Source: Ensifer oleiphilus (GTDB lineage: Bacteria > Pseudomonadota > Alphaproteobacteria > Rhizobiales > Rhizobiaceae). Taken from it: a stretch of 64,000 nucleotides of DNA. The notes under the pieces are model-generated. The model was not told the origin of the DNA and did not search any database. It saw nothing but the letters and a program-made list of their open reading frames with translations. Every line of letters begins with the position of its first letter. Positions within the stretch are counted from its first letter, which is position 1. The stretch is from NCBI RefSeq assembly GCF_013371465.1, contig NZ_JABWDU010000004.1, positions 310,001 to 374,000 on the forward strand. Direction: 5' to 3'. Both the position numbers and the translations under genes were made by a program. This document shows positions 36,905-46,763 of the stretch, in pieces.

Positions 36905-39253
36905 ATGGGCGTTGAAGGTATCGGCGCGCGGGTGGCGCGCAAGGAAGACAAGAGGTTCCTGACCGGCAAGGGACGCTATACGGACGACATGTCGGTGCCC
37001 GGCATGAAATATGCGATCTTCGTTCGCAGCCCCTATGCGCATGCGAAGATCAGGTCTATCGACGCGGCGGCGGCCAAGGCCATGCCCGGGGTGATCGGCG
37101 TGCTCGACGGCAAGCAGCTGCTCGCCGACGGAATCGGCAATCTCATTTGCGGCTGGATGATCCATTCCAAGGACGGATCGCCGATGAAGATGGGCGCCTG
37201 GCGGCCGCTTGCCCACGAGACGGTGCGGTACGTCGGCGATGCCGTCGCCATCGTCGTCGCCGACAGCGTCGCCGAGGCGAAGGATGCAGCAGAAGCCGTC
37301 GTCGTCGATTACGAGGAGCTGCCGGTCGTCACCGATGCCACCAAGGCGCTGGAACAGGGCCAGCCGCAGCTGCACCCGGAAGCGCCAAACAATCTGATCT
37401 TCGACTGGCAGATCGGCGATCCCGCCGCCACCGACAAGGCGATTGCGGCGGCAGCGCACGTGACCGAGATCACCATCCACAACAACCGCCTGTCGCCAAA
37501 CCCGATGGAGCCGCGCGCCACGCTCGGGATCTACGACGGTGGCGACGATCATTACACGTGCTACACCACCAGCCAGAACCCGCATGTGGCACGGCTGGTG
37601 ATGAGCGCCTTCTACAACGTCGCGCCTGAAAACAAGCTGCGGGTGATTGCGCCCGATGTCGGCGGCGGCTTCGGCTCGAAGATCTACATCTACCCCGAAG
37701 AGATCGTCTGTCTCTGGGCCTCCAAGCGCACCGGCGTACCCGTCAAATGGACGTCGGACCGGACGGAAGCGTTCCTGACCGACGCGCATGGCCGCGATCA
37801 CCTCTCGAAGGTGAAGATGGCGTTCGATGCCAACAACCGCATCATCGGGCTGAAGGTCGACACGGTCGCCAATCTCGGCGCCTACATGTCGCTGTTTTCG
37901 TCGGCAGTGCCGACCTATCTCTATGCGACGCTGCTGTCGGGCCAGTACGACATCCCGGCAATCCACGCCAATGTGCGCACGGTCTACACCAATACCGCCC
38001 CGGTCGATGCCTATCGCGGCGCCGGCCGGCCGGAAGCGACCTATCTCTTGGAACGCACCATGGAGACGGCGGCGCGCGAACTCGGGGTCTCGCCGGCGGA
38101 ACTGCGGCGGATCAACTTCATCCGCACCTTCCCGCACCAGACGCCCGTGATCATGAACTACGATGCCGGCGATTACGACGCATCGCTCGATGCGGCGATG
38201 AAGGCCGCCGACTGGAACGGCTTTGCCGCCCGCAAGGCGGAAGCCGCCGGACGCGGCATGAAGCGCGGCATCGGTATGAGCTGCTACATCGAGGCCTGCG
38301 GCATCGCGCCGTCGGCGGCAGTCGGCTCGCTCGGCGCCGGCGTCGGCTTGTGGGAATCGGCCGAGGTCCGGGTCAATGCCGTCGGCACGATCGAGGTCCT
38401 GACCGGCTCGCACAGCCACGGGCAGGGGCATGAAACCACCTTCGCCCAGCTGGTCGCCGACCGCTTCGGCGTGCCGATCGACAGTGTCAACATCGTGCAT
38501 GGCGACACCGACAAGGTGCAGATGGGCATGGGCACCTATGGCTCGCGCTCGGGTGCCGTCGGCATGTCGGCGGTCGTCAAGGCGCTCGACAAGGTCGAAG
38601 CCAAGGCGAAGAAGATCGCCGCTCACCTGATGGAGGCGGATGAGAGCGACATCGTCATCGAGAACGGTGAGCTGAAAGTCGCCGGTACCGACAAGACGGT
38701 GCCGTGGTTCCAGATGGCGCTGGCCGCCTATACCGCCCACAACCTGCCGCCGGGCATGGAGCCGGGGCTGAAGGAGGGCGCCTTCTACGATCCGGCCAAC
38801 TTCACCTTCCCGGCCGGCTGCTACATCTGTGAGGTCGAGGTCGATCCGGAGACCGGCGTGACGAAGATCATCCAGTTCGTCGCCGCCGACGATTTCGGCA
38901 ATATCATCAACCCGATGATCGTCGAGGGGCAGGTGCATGGGGGCCTGGCGCAAGGCATCGGCCAGGCGCTGCTCGAGAACGTTCACTACGATCCGGAAAA
39001 CGGACAGCTGCTGACGGCCAGCTACATGGACTATGCCATGCCGCGTGCCGACGACCTGCCGTCATTCAAGGTCTCGACCTCGAACACGCCCTGCCCGAAC
39101 AATCCGCTCGGGATCAAGGGCTGCGGCGAGGCCGGCGCCATCGGCTCGCCGCCGGCGCTGATCAACGCCATCACCGATGCCATCGGCAACAACCGGCTGA
39201 CCATGCCGGCGACGCCGCAAAAGGTGTGGGCCGCCGCCCACGCCGCCAACTGA
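36905..39253 (+). CDS. coxL: Molybdenum hydroxylase large subunit, form II CoxL-like
   Basis: The 782-residue subunit belongs to the xanthine oxidase family and binds molybdopterin cytosine dinucleotide. Family blocks include [20 protein letters not shown] at the start, DVGGGFGSK, and [18 protein letters not shown] at the end with the catalytic glutamate. The active-site loop reads AYRGAGR (residues 369-375), the form II signature, without the cysteine of true form I CO dehydrogenase (AYRCSFR). CO oxidation is therefore not assured and the substrate may be another small molecule. No coxDEFG maturation genes are present in the window. Confidence 0.88.
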   Translation: MGVEGIGARVARKEDKRFLTGKGRYTDDMSVPGMKYAIFVRSPYAHAKIRSIDAAAAKAMPGVIGVLDGKQLLADGIGNLICGWMIHSKDGSPMKMGAWRPLAHETVRYVGDAVAIVVADSVAEAKDAAEAVVVDYEELPVVTDATKALEQGQPQLHPEAPNNLIFDWQIGDPAATDKAIAAAAHVTEITIHNNRLSPNPMEPRATLGIYDGGDDHYTCYTTSQNPHVARLVMSAFYNVAPENKLRVIAPDVGGGFGSKIYIYPEEIVCLWASKRTGVPVKWTSDRTEAFLTDAHGRDHLSKVKMAFDANNRIIGLKVDTVANLGAYMSLFSSAVPTYLYATLLSGQYDIPAIHANVRTVYTNTAPVDAYRGAGRPEATYLLERTMETAARELGVSPAELRRINFIRTFPHQTPVIMNYDAGDYDASLDAAMKAADWNGFAARKAEAAGRGMKRGIGMSCYIEACGIAPSAAVGSLGAGVGLWESAEVRVNAVGTIEVLTGSHSHGQGHETTFAQLVADRFGVPIDSVNIVHGDTDKVQMGMGTYGSRSGAVGMSAVVKALDKVEAKAKKIAAHLMEADESDIVIENGELKVAGTDKTVPWFQMALAAYTAHNLPPGMEPGLKEGAFYDPANFTFPAGCYICEVEVDPETGVTKIIQFVAADDFGNIINPMIVEGQVHGGLAQGIGQALLENVHYDPENGQLLTASYMDYAMPRADDLPSFKVSTSNTPCPNNPLGIKGCGEAGAIGSPPALINAITDAIGNNRLTMPATPQKVWAAAHAAN

Positions 39254-39268
39254 GCGGGAGGACGTGTC

Positions 39269-40075
39269 ATGTACGAGACCCACTATCACCGGGCGTCCTC
39301 CATCCAGGATGCGGTCAAGCTCCGGCAGGCGGCAGGCGAGGGCAAGTATCTCTCCGGCGGGATGACGCTGATACCGACGATGAAGCAGCGGCTTGCCGCA
39401 CCGAGCGACCTCGTCGACGTCAGGCAAGTCCCCGAAATGAAGGGCATCAGTGTTTCCGGGAGAACCGTAAGGATCGGCGCGGCGACCACGCATTTCGACG
39501 TGGCGTCCTCGAGCGAGCTTGCGGCCCTCTGTCCGGCGATCTCAGGGCTTGCCAGCCACATCGGTGACCCGCATGTGCGCCATATGGGGACGATCGGCGG
39601 CTCGATCGCCAACAACGATCCGGCAGCCGACTACCCCTCGGCGATGCTGGCGCTCGATGCAACCATTATCACCGACCGGCGGGAGATTGCCGCCGGTGAT
39701 TTCTTCACCGGACTTTTCGAGACCGCGCTGGAGGATGGCGAGCTGGTGACGGCTGTCACCTTCGAGGCTCCGGCAAAGGCCGGTTACCAGAAGTTCGCCA
39801 ACCCGGCCTCGCGCTATGCGATGACCGGCGTCTTCGTGGTTCGACGGGACAATGGCGATGTTCGCGTCGCGGTGACGGGAGCCGGTTCGAATGGCGTCTT
39901 CCGGCACGAGGGCATAGAGGCGGCGCTTTCCGCGCAGTGGTCGCCGGACGCGCTTGCCAATGTGACTGTCGATCCGTCCGATCTGCTGTCCGATATTCAC
40001 GCCGATGCCACCTATCGCGCCAATTTGGTGAAGGTGATGGCAAAACGCGCGGTGGCGGCGGCACGAGCGGATTGA
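39269..40075 (+). CDS. coxM: CO dehydrogenase-like medium subunit (FAD)
   Basis: The 268-residue subunit carries FAD and hands electrons on to an acceptor. The flavin motifs are YLSGGMTLIPTMKQRL near residue 30 and HMGTIGGSIANNDPAADYP near residue 105, both typical of CoxM/CutM. GGGAGGAC precedes the ATG, 15 bases past coxL. A terminator follows directly, which closes the three-gene unit. Confidence 0.9.
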   Translation: MYETHYHRASSIQDAVKLRQAAGEGKYLSGGMTLIPTMKQRLAAPSDLVDVRQVPEMKGISVSGRTVRIGAATTHFDVASSSELAALCPAISGLASHIGDPHVRHMGTIGGSIANNDPAADYPSAMLALDATIITDRREIAAGDFFTGLFETALEDGELVTAVTFEAPAKAGYQKFANPASRYAMTGVFVVRRDNGDVRVAVTGAGSNGVFRHEGIEAALSAQWSPDALANVTVDPSDLLSDIHADATYRANLVKVMAKRAVAAARAD

Positions 40076-40092
40076 ACACGTTGTGATGCGAC

Positions 40093-40121
40093 AAAAAGGG
40101 CGGTTTCGGCCGTCCTTTTTT
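40093..40121 (+). terminator. Rho-independent terminator after coxM
   Basis: AAAAAGGGCGG and CCGTCCTTTTTT pair (with G-T pairs) around TTTCGG, and a T-run ends the stem. It lies 18 bases past coxM. Confidence 0.8.
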
Positions 40122-40123
40122 CG

Positions 40124-40151
40124 TCCAAGCTTGACTTCGATCAAGCTTGGA
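40124..40151 (+). promoter_or_regulatory. FNR/FixK-type box and hairpin upstream of hemA
   Basis: TTGACTTCGATCAA (40131-40144) fits the FNR/FixK consensus TTGAT-N4-ATCAA at nine of ten positions. It is the middle of a longer inverted repeat TCCAAGCTTGA / TCAAGCTTGGA (40124-40134 and 40141-40151). hemA starts 147 bases downstream. Oxygen control of hemA through FNR/FixK regulators is known in rhizobia and Rhodobacter. Confidence 0.55.
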
Positions 40152-40290
40152 GGGAATTACATACGCTAAGGCTTTCTTTGGAACGGTTCAAAACTAGAGG
40201 CCTTTTGCCGCAGGCGGCGGGCGCATCGCATTGCGGGGTTGACCCCTGGTCGCTTTGAATAAAAAAAGCGGCAGGGCACTGGAGAAGATG

Positions 40291-41505
40291 ATGGACTTCG
40301 AGAATTTCTTTAAAACCGAACTGGACGGGCTGCATCAGGAAGGTCGCTACCGGGTTTTCGCAGATATCGCTCGCAGTCGCGGCAACTTCCCCAAGGCCGC
40401 GCGCCACACGGCTGAAGGCATTCAGGAAGTCACCGTCTGGTGTTCCAACGACTACCTCGGCATGGGCCAGCATGCTGTCGTTACCGAGGCGATGAAGCGC
40501 GCCATCGACGAATGCGGCGCTGGTGCCGGCGGCACCCGCAACATTTCCGGCACCAACCACTACCATGTGCTGCTCGAGCGCGAGCTCGCAGATCTGCATG
40601 GCAAGGAATCGGCGCTTCTGTTCACCTCGGGTTACGTTTCCAACTGGGCAGCGCTCGGAACGCTCTGTTCGAAGATTCCCGGTGTCATCGTCTTCTCAGA
40701 CGCCGGGAATCACGCTTCGATGATCGAGGGGATCCGTCATTCCAAGTGCGAACGCGTCATCTTCAAACACAATTCGGTAGCAGACCTCGAAGCCAAGCTG
40801 GCTGCAGCCGATCCGCGCGCGCCAAAAATCATCGCGTTTGAATCCGTCTATTCGATGGATGGCGACATTGCCCCGATCAAGGAATTCTGCGATCTCGCCG
40901 ACAAATACGGCGCGATGACCTATCTCGACGAAGTGCACGCCGTCGGCATGTACGGCCCGCGCGGCGGCGGCATTGCCGAGCGCGAAGGTTTGATGCATCG
41001 CCTGACTGTCATCGAAGGCACGCTGGGCAAGGCTTTCGGCGTCATGGGTGGCTACATCACCGGTTCGACGGCGCTTTGCGATTTCATCCGCTCGTTTGCA
41101 TCCGGCTTCATCTTCACCACGGCGCTGCCGCCGACGCTTGCGGCCGGTGCGCTTGCCTCCATCCGTCACTTGAAGGAAAGCCAGGTCGAACGCTTCGCCC
41201 ATCAGGAGCGCGTGCGCCGGTTGCGCTCGATGCTCGATCAGCGCGGCATTCCGCATATGCCGAATCCGAGCCACATCGTGCCGGTCATGGTCGGCGATGC
41301 CGCCAAGTGCAAGTGGATCTCCGACCTGCTGCTCGACCATTTCGGTGTCTATGTGCAGCCGATCAACTATCCGACGGTGCCGAAGAAGACCGAGCGCCTG
41401 CGCATTACGCCGACGCCGCTGCATTCGGATGCTGACATCGACCATCTGGTCGGCGCGCTGCATTCGCTGTGGTCGCGCTGTGCGCTGGCACGGGCTGTCG
41501 CGTAA
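40291..41505 (+). CDS. hemA: 5-aminolevulinate synthase HemA
   Basis: The 404-residue PLP enzyme condenses glycine and succinyl-CoA to 5-aminolevulinate, the first step of tetrapyrrole synthesis in alphaproteobacteria. The N-terminus [28 protein letters not shown] and the block [13 protein letters not shown] are typical of ALAS. The catalytic lysine is K247 in [14 protein letters not shown]. Start ATG 40291 (or the adjacent ATG 40288) follows GGAGAAG; the frame to 40255 is less likely. An FNR-type box upstream suggests oxygen regulation, relevant for heme demand in low oxygen. Confidence 0.95.
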   Translation: MDFENFFKTELDGLHQEGRYRVFADIARSRGNFPKAARHTAEGIQEVTVWCSNDYLGMGQHAVVTEAMKRAIDECGAGAGGTRNISGTNHYHVLLERELADLHGKESALLFTSGYVSNWAALGTLCSKIPGVIVFSDAGNHASMIEGIRHSKCERVIFKHNSVADLEAKLAAADPRAPKIIAFESVYSMDGDIAPIKEFCDLADKYGAMTYLDEVHAVGMYGPRGGGIAEREGLMHRLTVIEGTLGKAFGVMGGYITGSTALCDFIRSFASGFIFTTALPPTLAAGALASIRHLKESQVERFAHQERVRRLRSMLDQRGIPHMPNPSHIVPVMVGDAAKCKWISDLLLDHFGVYVQPINYPTVPKKTERLRITPTPLHSDADIDHLVGALHSLWSRCALARAVA

Positions 41506-41531
41506 CGTTCGGCTTATATTTTCAGAACGCT

Positions 41532-41757
41532 GCCCCTCTCCTCGGGTTAAACCCGAGGACTAACCCTCTCCCCGCTTGCGGGGCGAGGGGACGAGGACGA
41601 CGGCGGAGGGCTCCGCGTCTTTCGGACGCAGAAGTGCTGTCTCGGCCTGATGTTGGGGAGCCAAGGCCGAGAACGTCAGCAATTGATCGGAGCGGGTGCA
41701 GCAACGTCGCTTCGCCCCGCCTGAGGGGAGAAGGTGCCGGCAGGCGGATGAGGGGCA
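41532..41757. repeat. RIME-like palindromic repeat, copy C, with nested palindrome
   Basis: Shows the same blocks as copies A and B: CTAACCCTCTCCCCGCTTGC with GGGGCGAGGGGACGAGG on one side, and CGCCCCGCCTGAGGGGAGAA with GGTGCCGGCAGGCGGATGAGGGGC on the other. A further palindrome CCTCGGGTTAAACCCGAGG (41540-41558) sits inside the left arm, where copy B has CACC. The element takes up nearly the entire gap between the convergent hemA and dxr genes. Confidence 0.75.
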
Positions 41758-41795
41758 CACACTCCACGCGATGGCGAAGTGCCCGATCAAACCAA

Positions 41796-42971
41796 TTACT
41801 GAAGCAGCCCGGCAGCCAGTTGCCGGGCTTTTTCGTCGGCGGCGAAAACGTCGTCCATGGTGACGGCGGCCGGCAGATCCGACAACTTGTCCATCACCTC
41901 TTCGACGATTTCAGCCATGGTCAGAAATCCGGTCTGACCGGCGATAAAGGCTTCGAGCGCCGTTTCCTTGGCGCCGTTCAAGACGGCACCTTGCACGCCG
42001 CCCTGTTCCATGGCGCGCCGCGCCAGCCGGATCGCCGGGAAACGCACTTCATCGGGCGCTTCGAAATCCAGCCGCGACAGCTTGGCGAAGTCGAGCCTTT
42101 CGATCGGCAGGTCGCAGCGGCTGGGATAGGCAAGCGCATAGCCGATGGCGGTGCGCATGTCGGGGCAGCCGAGCTGCGCCAGCACCGAGCCGTCGGTGTA
42201 GCCGACCATCGAGTGGATGACCGACTGCGGATGCACGATCACCTCGATCTGCTCGGGCTTCAGCCCGAACAGATGCTTGGCCTCGATCATCTCCAACGCC
42301 TTGTTGAACATCGAGGCGCTGTCGATCGAGATTTTCAGACCCATCGACCAGTTGGGATGGGCACGGGCAACATCGGCGGTGACGTGGCGCATCTCTTCGA
42401 GCGACTTTGTGCGGAACGGCCCGCCCGAGGCTGTGAGAATGATACGTTCGACTGCTTGGCGCTGGTGCTCCTCCAGCACCTGGAAGATGGCGTTGTGTTC
42501 GCTATCGACAGGCAGCAACCGGCCGCCGCCCTTTTTCACCGCTTCGATGAACAGGCCGCCGGCGGAGACCAGGCATTCCTTGTTGGCAAGCGCGATGTCG
42601 GCGCCGCGGCGTGCGGCGGCGAGCGTCGGGGCAAGCCCGGCATTGCCGACGATGGCCGCCATCACCCAACCGGCATCGCGCTCAGCCGCCTCGATCAGGC
42701 CGCTCCGGCCGGACGCGGCCGCGATGCCTGTGCCGGCGAGCGCTGCCTTCAGGCTGGTGTAGTGGCTGTCGTCGGCGGTGACGGCAAGCTCGGCGCCGTG
42801 AGCGATCGCTTGGCGCGCCAGAAGCGGAACGTTGCCGTTGCCGGTGAGGGCGACGATCTCGAACGCTTCGCGACCGCCCAGGTGTTTGACGACATCGAGC
42901 GTGTTCGTGCCGATGGAGCCGGTCGAGCCCAGGATCGTCAGTCGGCGCTTCGCGTGTTCGCGGGATGCCAT
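41796..42971 (-). CDS. dxr: 1-deoxy-D-xylulose 5-phosphate reductoisomerase Dxr
   Basis: The 391-residue enzyme makes 2-C-methyl-D-erythritol 4-phosphate in the MEP isoprenoid pathway. The NADPH motif LTILGSTGSIGTNTLDVV is at the N-terminus, the metal and substrate blocks PVDSEHNAIFQVL and LTASGGPFRT in the middle, and HPQSVIHSMVGYTDGSVLAQLG further on. I place the start at 42971 (MASREHAKRR), with GGGAA upstream; 42983 is possible, while 43103 is too long. Size is normal for the family. Confidence 0.93.
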   Translation of the reverse strand: MASREHAKRRLTILGSTGSIGTNTLDVVKHLGGREAFEIVALTGNGNVPLLARQAIAHGAELAVTADDSHYTSLKAALAGTGIAAASGRSGLIEAAERDAGWVMAAIVGNAGLAPTLAAARRGADIALANKECLVSAGGLFIEAVKKGGGRLLPVDSEHNAIFQVLEEHQRQAVERIILTASGGPFRTKSLEEMRHVTADVARAHPNWSMGLKISIDSASMFNKALEMIEAKHLFGLKPEQIEVIVHPQSVIHSMVGYTDGSVLAQLGCPDMRTAIGYALAYPSRCDLPIERLDFAKLSRLDFEAPDEVRFPAIRLARRAMEQGGVQGAVLNGAKETALEAFIAGQTGFLTMAEIVEEVMDKLSDLPAAVTMDDVFAADEKARQLAAGLLQ

Positions 42972-43217
42972 GCCAATTCCCATATTCTTGTGCGCTCTTC
43001 CAACGTTCCAGCGGAGGCGCAGCGCCCGGTAAGGCGTCTCGCGCTCGCTCCGACGGAGGGAAGTCGCGTTTTGATTTTGCCGAAAACCGATGCCGATCTT
43101 CACTGTATGCGCTAGGCTCTACAGGCGAAATCGACGTGCAACAAGGGCGCGGTCTTCAATCCGACGTGTGAACGGGCTAAGAATCGGGTCACGAGTCGAA
43201 GCACCAAGGAGTTCCCG

Positions 43218-43943
43218 ATGCTGAAAGTCGCCACCGCCCTTTCCTGCGCCTGCGTGCTGATCGAAATGGCCTCGATGCAGACGGTCGCTGCCGAAAACGT
43301 GCCGCAGGCGCTTGTCGGCACCTGGCTTGCCGAGGATATCGCTGGCCGCGGCGTCATCGACAATCTCCAGTCGACATTGGAAATCCGCGACGACGGCACC
43401 TATGGCGGCATGGCCGGCTGCAACCACTTTACCGGAACCTTCAGCCTTTCCGGGGCCAAGATCACCTTCGGACCGGCCGCCTCGACCCGCAAGATGTGCG
43501 TGCCGGCGGTGATGGACCAGGAACAGAAATTTCTGGCGGCGCTGCGCACGGAGCTTTCCTGGGATGTCGAAGGCTCGAAGCTGATGCTGGGCAAATCGGC
43601 CGGTGCGCCGGCGCTGACGCTTGCGTCCATGGCGGCAGGTGGATCGGGTAGCGTCGATATCGCAATTTCCGTTCCTGGTGCCGAAACGGTCGATCGTCAG
43701 CAGGTGCGCTATGACTGCGGCGGCAAGACGGTCGACGCCGAATACATCAATGCCGGCCCGGTCTCGCTGGCAACCTTCACCATCGACGGCAATTTCACCG
43801 TTGCTTCCAACGTGATTGCCGCATCGGGTGCCAAATATGTCGGCGGCCAATACATCTGGTGGACGAAGGGCGATGAGGTGACGTTCTACGATGCCACCAA
43901 GGGCGACAACGATGCCGGGATCGTCTGCAAGGTGGCGAGCTGA
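43218..43943 (+). CDS. Periplasmic META-domain / MliC-like fusion protein
   Basis: The 241-residue product has a signal peptide (cleavage likely near VAAENV). Residues about 30-135 look like a META/HslJ domain (LVGTWLAEDIAG, GTYGGMAGCNHFTGTF, AASTRKMCVPAVMDQEQKFLAAL), and residues about 155-240 look like an MliC-type lysozyme inhibitor (VRYDCGGKTVDAEYINAG, then ASGAKYVGGQYIWWTKGDEVTFYD). The protein should act in the periplasm, perhaps in protecting the cell wall from lysozyme or in envelope stress. Both domain calls are by eye. It diverges from dxr. Confidence 0.75.
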   Translation: MLKVATALSCACVLIEMASMQTVAAENVPQALVGTWLAEDIAGRGVIDNLQSTLEIRDDGTYGGMAGCNHFTGTFSLSGAKITFGPAASTRKMCVPAVMDQEQKFLAALRTELSWDVEGSKLMLGKSAGAPALTLASMAAGGSGSVDIAISVPGAETVDRQQVRYDCGGKTVDAEYINAGPVSLATFTIDGNFTVASNVIAASGAKYVGGQYIWWTKGDEVTFYDATKGDNDAGIVCKVAS

Positions 43944-44178
43944 CATCCGCATCGTGTCGGTAAAGGTTGCGGCGGACTGTCATAGTGCCTGACGGCGGCC
44001 GTTGTTGCTGCCGGCAGGTCTTTGGTTTGAGCCTGCTCAGACGCCTCATTTTGCGCCCGGCCCTCTTTCCCATCTGCCGCGCGATCTAAATAAGTGATTG
44101 CCGACATTGGAACTTTTCGGCTCACCTCGTCGTTACAACTCCGACGACTTCGCGTCGCCTTACAAAGGGAGTTTGTCT

Positions 44179-44340
44179 ATGGGGCTTCTCATCAGCATTT
44201 TGATCACGTTCCTGGTTATCGTGCTCGTGCTTTATCTGGTCCAGCGCCTGCCGCTCGACGGCCGCGCAAAGCAGATCGTGCAGGCGATCGTGCTCGTCAT
44301 CGGCATCATCTCGCTGCTGAAGTACTTGGCCGTCTTCTGA
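44179..44340 (+). CDS. Small two-span membrane protein (Thivi_2564-like)
   Basis: The 53-residue product has two hydrophobic helices (LLISILITFLVIVLVLYLV and IVQAIVLVIGIISLLKYLAVF) joined by the polar stretch QRLPLDGRAKQ. It resembles the short family typified by Thivi_2564, of unknown function. AAAGGGA precedes ATG 44179, which I prefer to the upstream start at 44098, since the extra 27 residues are not hydrophobic and lack a good site. A terminator follows directly. Confidence 0.75.
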   Translation: MGLLISILITFLVIVLVLYLVQRLPLDGRAKQIVQAIVLVIGIISLLKYLAVF

Positions 44341-44380
44341 CGCTGCCACGCACGTCAATCGGCTGGAACGATTTGACAAG

Positions 44381-44415
44381 GCCGCCGGCTCCATCCCAGG
44401 AGCGGCGGCTTTTTC
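44381..44415 (+). terminator. Rho-independent terminator after the small membrane protein
   Basis: GCCGCCGGCTCC and GGAGCGGCGGC pair with one bulged G and are followed by TTTTT, 40 bases past the stop. Confidence 0.8.
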
Positions 44416-44498
44416 GTGCTCGGCTCCGAACGATGCTGACAGAAACTGGCAGGGATACCCACTAGCCTGCGATCATCTGATAATGGAGATGATCGACG

Positions 44499-44867
44499 AT
44501 GCTGAGCCCGAACCTCATCCTGCTTTACGTGGACGATCCTCAAGAGAGCGCCGCTTTCTACACGCGGCTGCTTCGCTGTGAGCCGGTTGCGGCCTTTCCG
44601 AACTATGTCGCCTACGCGTTGGAAGGCGGACTTACCTTCAGTCTGTGGTCAACCCGTGCTGCCAACTTCGTATCCTCCGGCTCCGGCCACCGGATGGAGA
44701 TCGCCTTCATGGTCAAGGACGACCTCGAAGTCGAACGTATCTACACCGAATGGCGCAAGGCCGGTGTGCCGATCGAGCAGGAGCTGATGACCGCCGTGTT
44801 CGGGCGCACATTCGTTGCGCTTGATCCTGACGGTCACCGCCTGCGGGTCTGCACCCCGGATAAATGA
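44499..44867 (+). CDS. VOC superfamily protein (glyoxalase-like)
   Basis: The 122-residue product has the two beta-alpha-beta-beta-beta modules of the VOC fold: NLILLYVDDPQESAAFYTRLLRCEPV and IAFMVKDDLEVERIYTEWRKAGVPI, with FVALDPDGHRLRVCTP at the end. The HRLR segment in place of a usual metal-binding glutamate position leaves it unclear whether a metal is bound. Function unknown; drug-binding or lyase/isomerase roles are both seen in the family. It converges with the ABC transporter ATPase gene. Confidence 0.8.
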   Translation: MLSPNLILLYVDDPQESAAFYTRLLRCEPVAAFPNYVAYALEGGLTFSLWSTRAANFVSSGSGHRMEIAFMVKDDLEVERIYTEWRKAGVPIEQELMTAVFGRTFVALDPDGHRLRVCTPDK

Positions 44868-44886
44868 CGGCGCAGATCCGCGCTGG

Positions 44887-46719
44887 TTACACCTGCACGA
44901 AGTGTTCCGCCGAAACCTGCCGGTACGCGCGTGCAGCCACGACGTAGTCGGGCGCGCGCATCGGGCTCTTGATCTCGTCGCTTGAGACATTGCGCCGGGC
45001 GTGGCGCCGGGTCGGGTCGGCAATCGGCACGGCGGCCATCAGCTTGCGGGTATAGGGATGCTGCGGGTTCTCGAAGATGTCGGCGCGCGGGCCGATCTCG
45101 ACGATCTCTCCGAGATACATCACCGCGACCCGGTGGCTGACGCGCTCGACCACGGCCATGTCGTGCGAGATGAACAGATAGGCAAGGCCAAGGCTCGCCT
45201 GCAGGTCGAGCAACAGGTTGATGACCTGCGCCTTGATCGAGACGTCGAGCGCCGAAACAGACTCGTCGGCGACGATGACCTTCGGATCGAGCGCCAGAGC
45301 CCTTGCAATGCAGACGCGTTGGCGCTGGCCGCCGGAGAACTCGTGCGGATAGCGCGCCGCCATGTCGGCCTGCAGGCCGACGCGCTCCAGAAGCTCGGCG
45401 ACCTTGTCGCGGGCCTGGTTGGCGGTGCCGAGCTTGTGCTCAAGATAGGGTTCGGCAATCGCTGCCCCCACGGTCATGCGCGGGTTGAGGCTGGCGAAGG
45501 GATCCTGGAAGATCATCTGCATGGTCCGGCGCATCTCGCGCAGTTCCTTGCGGTCCATGGCGAGCACATCCCGGCCGTTCAGAACGACCGATCCGCTCTG
45601 CGGCTCGATCAGCCGCATGATGGCGCGGCCGGTGGTCGACTTGCCGCAGCCGGATTCGCCGACAAGCGACAGCGTCTCGCCGGGCTGCAGGCTGAAGGAG
45701 ACGTTCTCGATGGCGTGCACGCGGCCCTGCAGCCTGCCGAGCAGGCCGGCATGGATGTCGAAACGCTTGACGAGGTTCTTGACCTCCAGGATCGGGCGGC
45801 TCTCGGCGACCGTGCTTGCGCCTTCGACCGGTGTATCCGGCAGGCCGGTGGTGCTGTCGATGATCGGAAAGCGCAGCGGCTGTGGCTTGCCCTTCATCGA
45901 GCCGAGCATCGGCACGGCCGAAAGCAGCGCACGGGTATAGGGATGTTTTGCGCGCAGGAAGATGTCTTCCGTCTGGCCGGTCTCAACCGCCTCGCCGCGG
46001 AACATCACCACGGTGCGGTCGGCGATTTCGGCGACCACGCCCATGTCGTGGGTGATGAACAGGACGGAGGTTCCTTCCTCCTCCTGCAGCACCTTGATCA
46101 GGTCGAGGATCTGTCCCTGGATCGTCACGTCGAGCGCCGTCGTCGGCTCGTCGGCGATCAGGAGCTTCGGCCGGCTGGCGAGCGCCATGGCGATCATGAC
46201 GCGCTGGCGCATGCCGCCGGAGAAGCGGTGCGGGTATTCGTCGAAACGGGAGGCTGCCGAGGGGATGCGGACCTTGTCGAGCAGGCGAATGGTTTCGGCC
46301 TTGGCCTCCGCCTTGCTCATCGGCCGATGGCAAAGCAAAGCCTCGGAGATCTGGTCGCCGATGGTGAACAGCGGATTGAGGCTGGTCATCGGTTCCTGGA
46401 AGATCATCGCCACGTCGTTGCCGCGCACGCGGCGCATGTCGCTTTCCGGCAGGTCGAGGATATTGCGGCCGCCGAGCATGATGCGCCCCTCCGTCCGACT
46501 CATGTCCTTCTGCAAGAGGCGCATGATCGACAGCGACGTCACGCTCTTGCCAGAGCCGGATTCACCGACGATCGCCACCGTCTCCCCCGGCATGACCGAG
46601 AAGGAAATGTCCCGCACTACCGGTTTCCAGGCGCCGTCGATCAGAAACGAGGTCGTCAGGTTCTCGACCGAAAGCACGGGGTCCTTCGACGGATTGGTGG
46701 CAGCGTCGGTGCGGGTCAT
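44887..46719 (-). CDS. Fused peptide-type ABC transporter ATPase (DppD-DppF)
   Basis: The 610-residue protein contains both ATPase domains of an oligopeptide/nickel-type importer in one chain. First domain: Walker A GESGSGKS, signature FSGGMRQRV, Walker [13 protein letters not shown]. Second domain: [29 protein letters not shown]. Each domain has a C-terminal oligopeptide-transporter block ([12 protein letters not shown] and [12 protein letters not shown]). I chose ATG 46719 (MTRTDAATN), because AAGGA lies 9 bases upstream. It belongs to the importer whose permeases and binding protein lie at 50743-54199, but is separated from them by four other genes, one on the other strand. Confidence 0.88.
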   Translation of the reverse strand: MTRTDAATNPSKDPVLSVENLTTSFLIDGAWKPVVRDISFSVMPGETVAIVGESGSGKSVTSLSIMRLLQKDMSRTEGRIMLGGRNILDLPESDMRRVRGNDVAMIFQEPMTSLNPLFTIGDQISEALLCHRPMSKAEAKAETIRLLDKVRIPSAASRFDEYPHRFSGGMRQRVMIAMALASRPKLLIADEPTTALDVTIQGQILDLIKVLQEEEGTSVLFITHDMGVVAEIADRTVVMFRGEAVETGQTEDIFLRAKHPYTRALLSAVPMLGSMKGKPQPLRFPIIDSTTGLPDTPVEGASTVAESRPILEVKNLVKRFDIHAGLLGRLQGRVHAIENVSFSLQPGETLSLVGESGCGKSTTGRAIMRLIEPQSGSVVLNGRDVLAMDRKELREMRRTMQMIFQDPFASLNPRMTVGAAIAEPYLEHKLGTANQARDKVAELLERVGLQADMAARYPHEFSGGQRQRVCIARALALDPKVIVADESVSALDVSIKAQVINLLLDLQASLGLAYLFISHDMAVVERVSHRVAVMYLGEIVEIGPRADIFENPQHPYTRKLMAAVPIADPTRRHARRNVSSDEIKSPMRAPDYVVAARAYRQVSAEHFVQV

Positions 46720-46763
46720 GTCGTCCATTCCTTGTCGTTCGGCACGGGGGCTACGGGTCGATC

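Noticed and set aside
36749-38986. 745-codon open frame on the minus strand opposite coxL
   Set aside because: Low-complexity His/Arg/Asp-rich translation opposite a clear CoxL-like enzyme; explained by codon bias.
36905-39253. True aerobic CO dehydrogenase (form I) for coxSLM
   Set aside because: The loop is AYRGAGR without the active-site cysteine, and maturation genes are missing.
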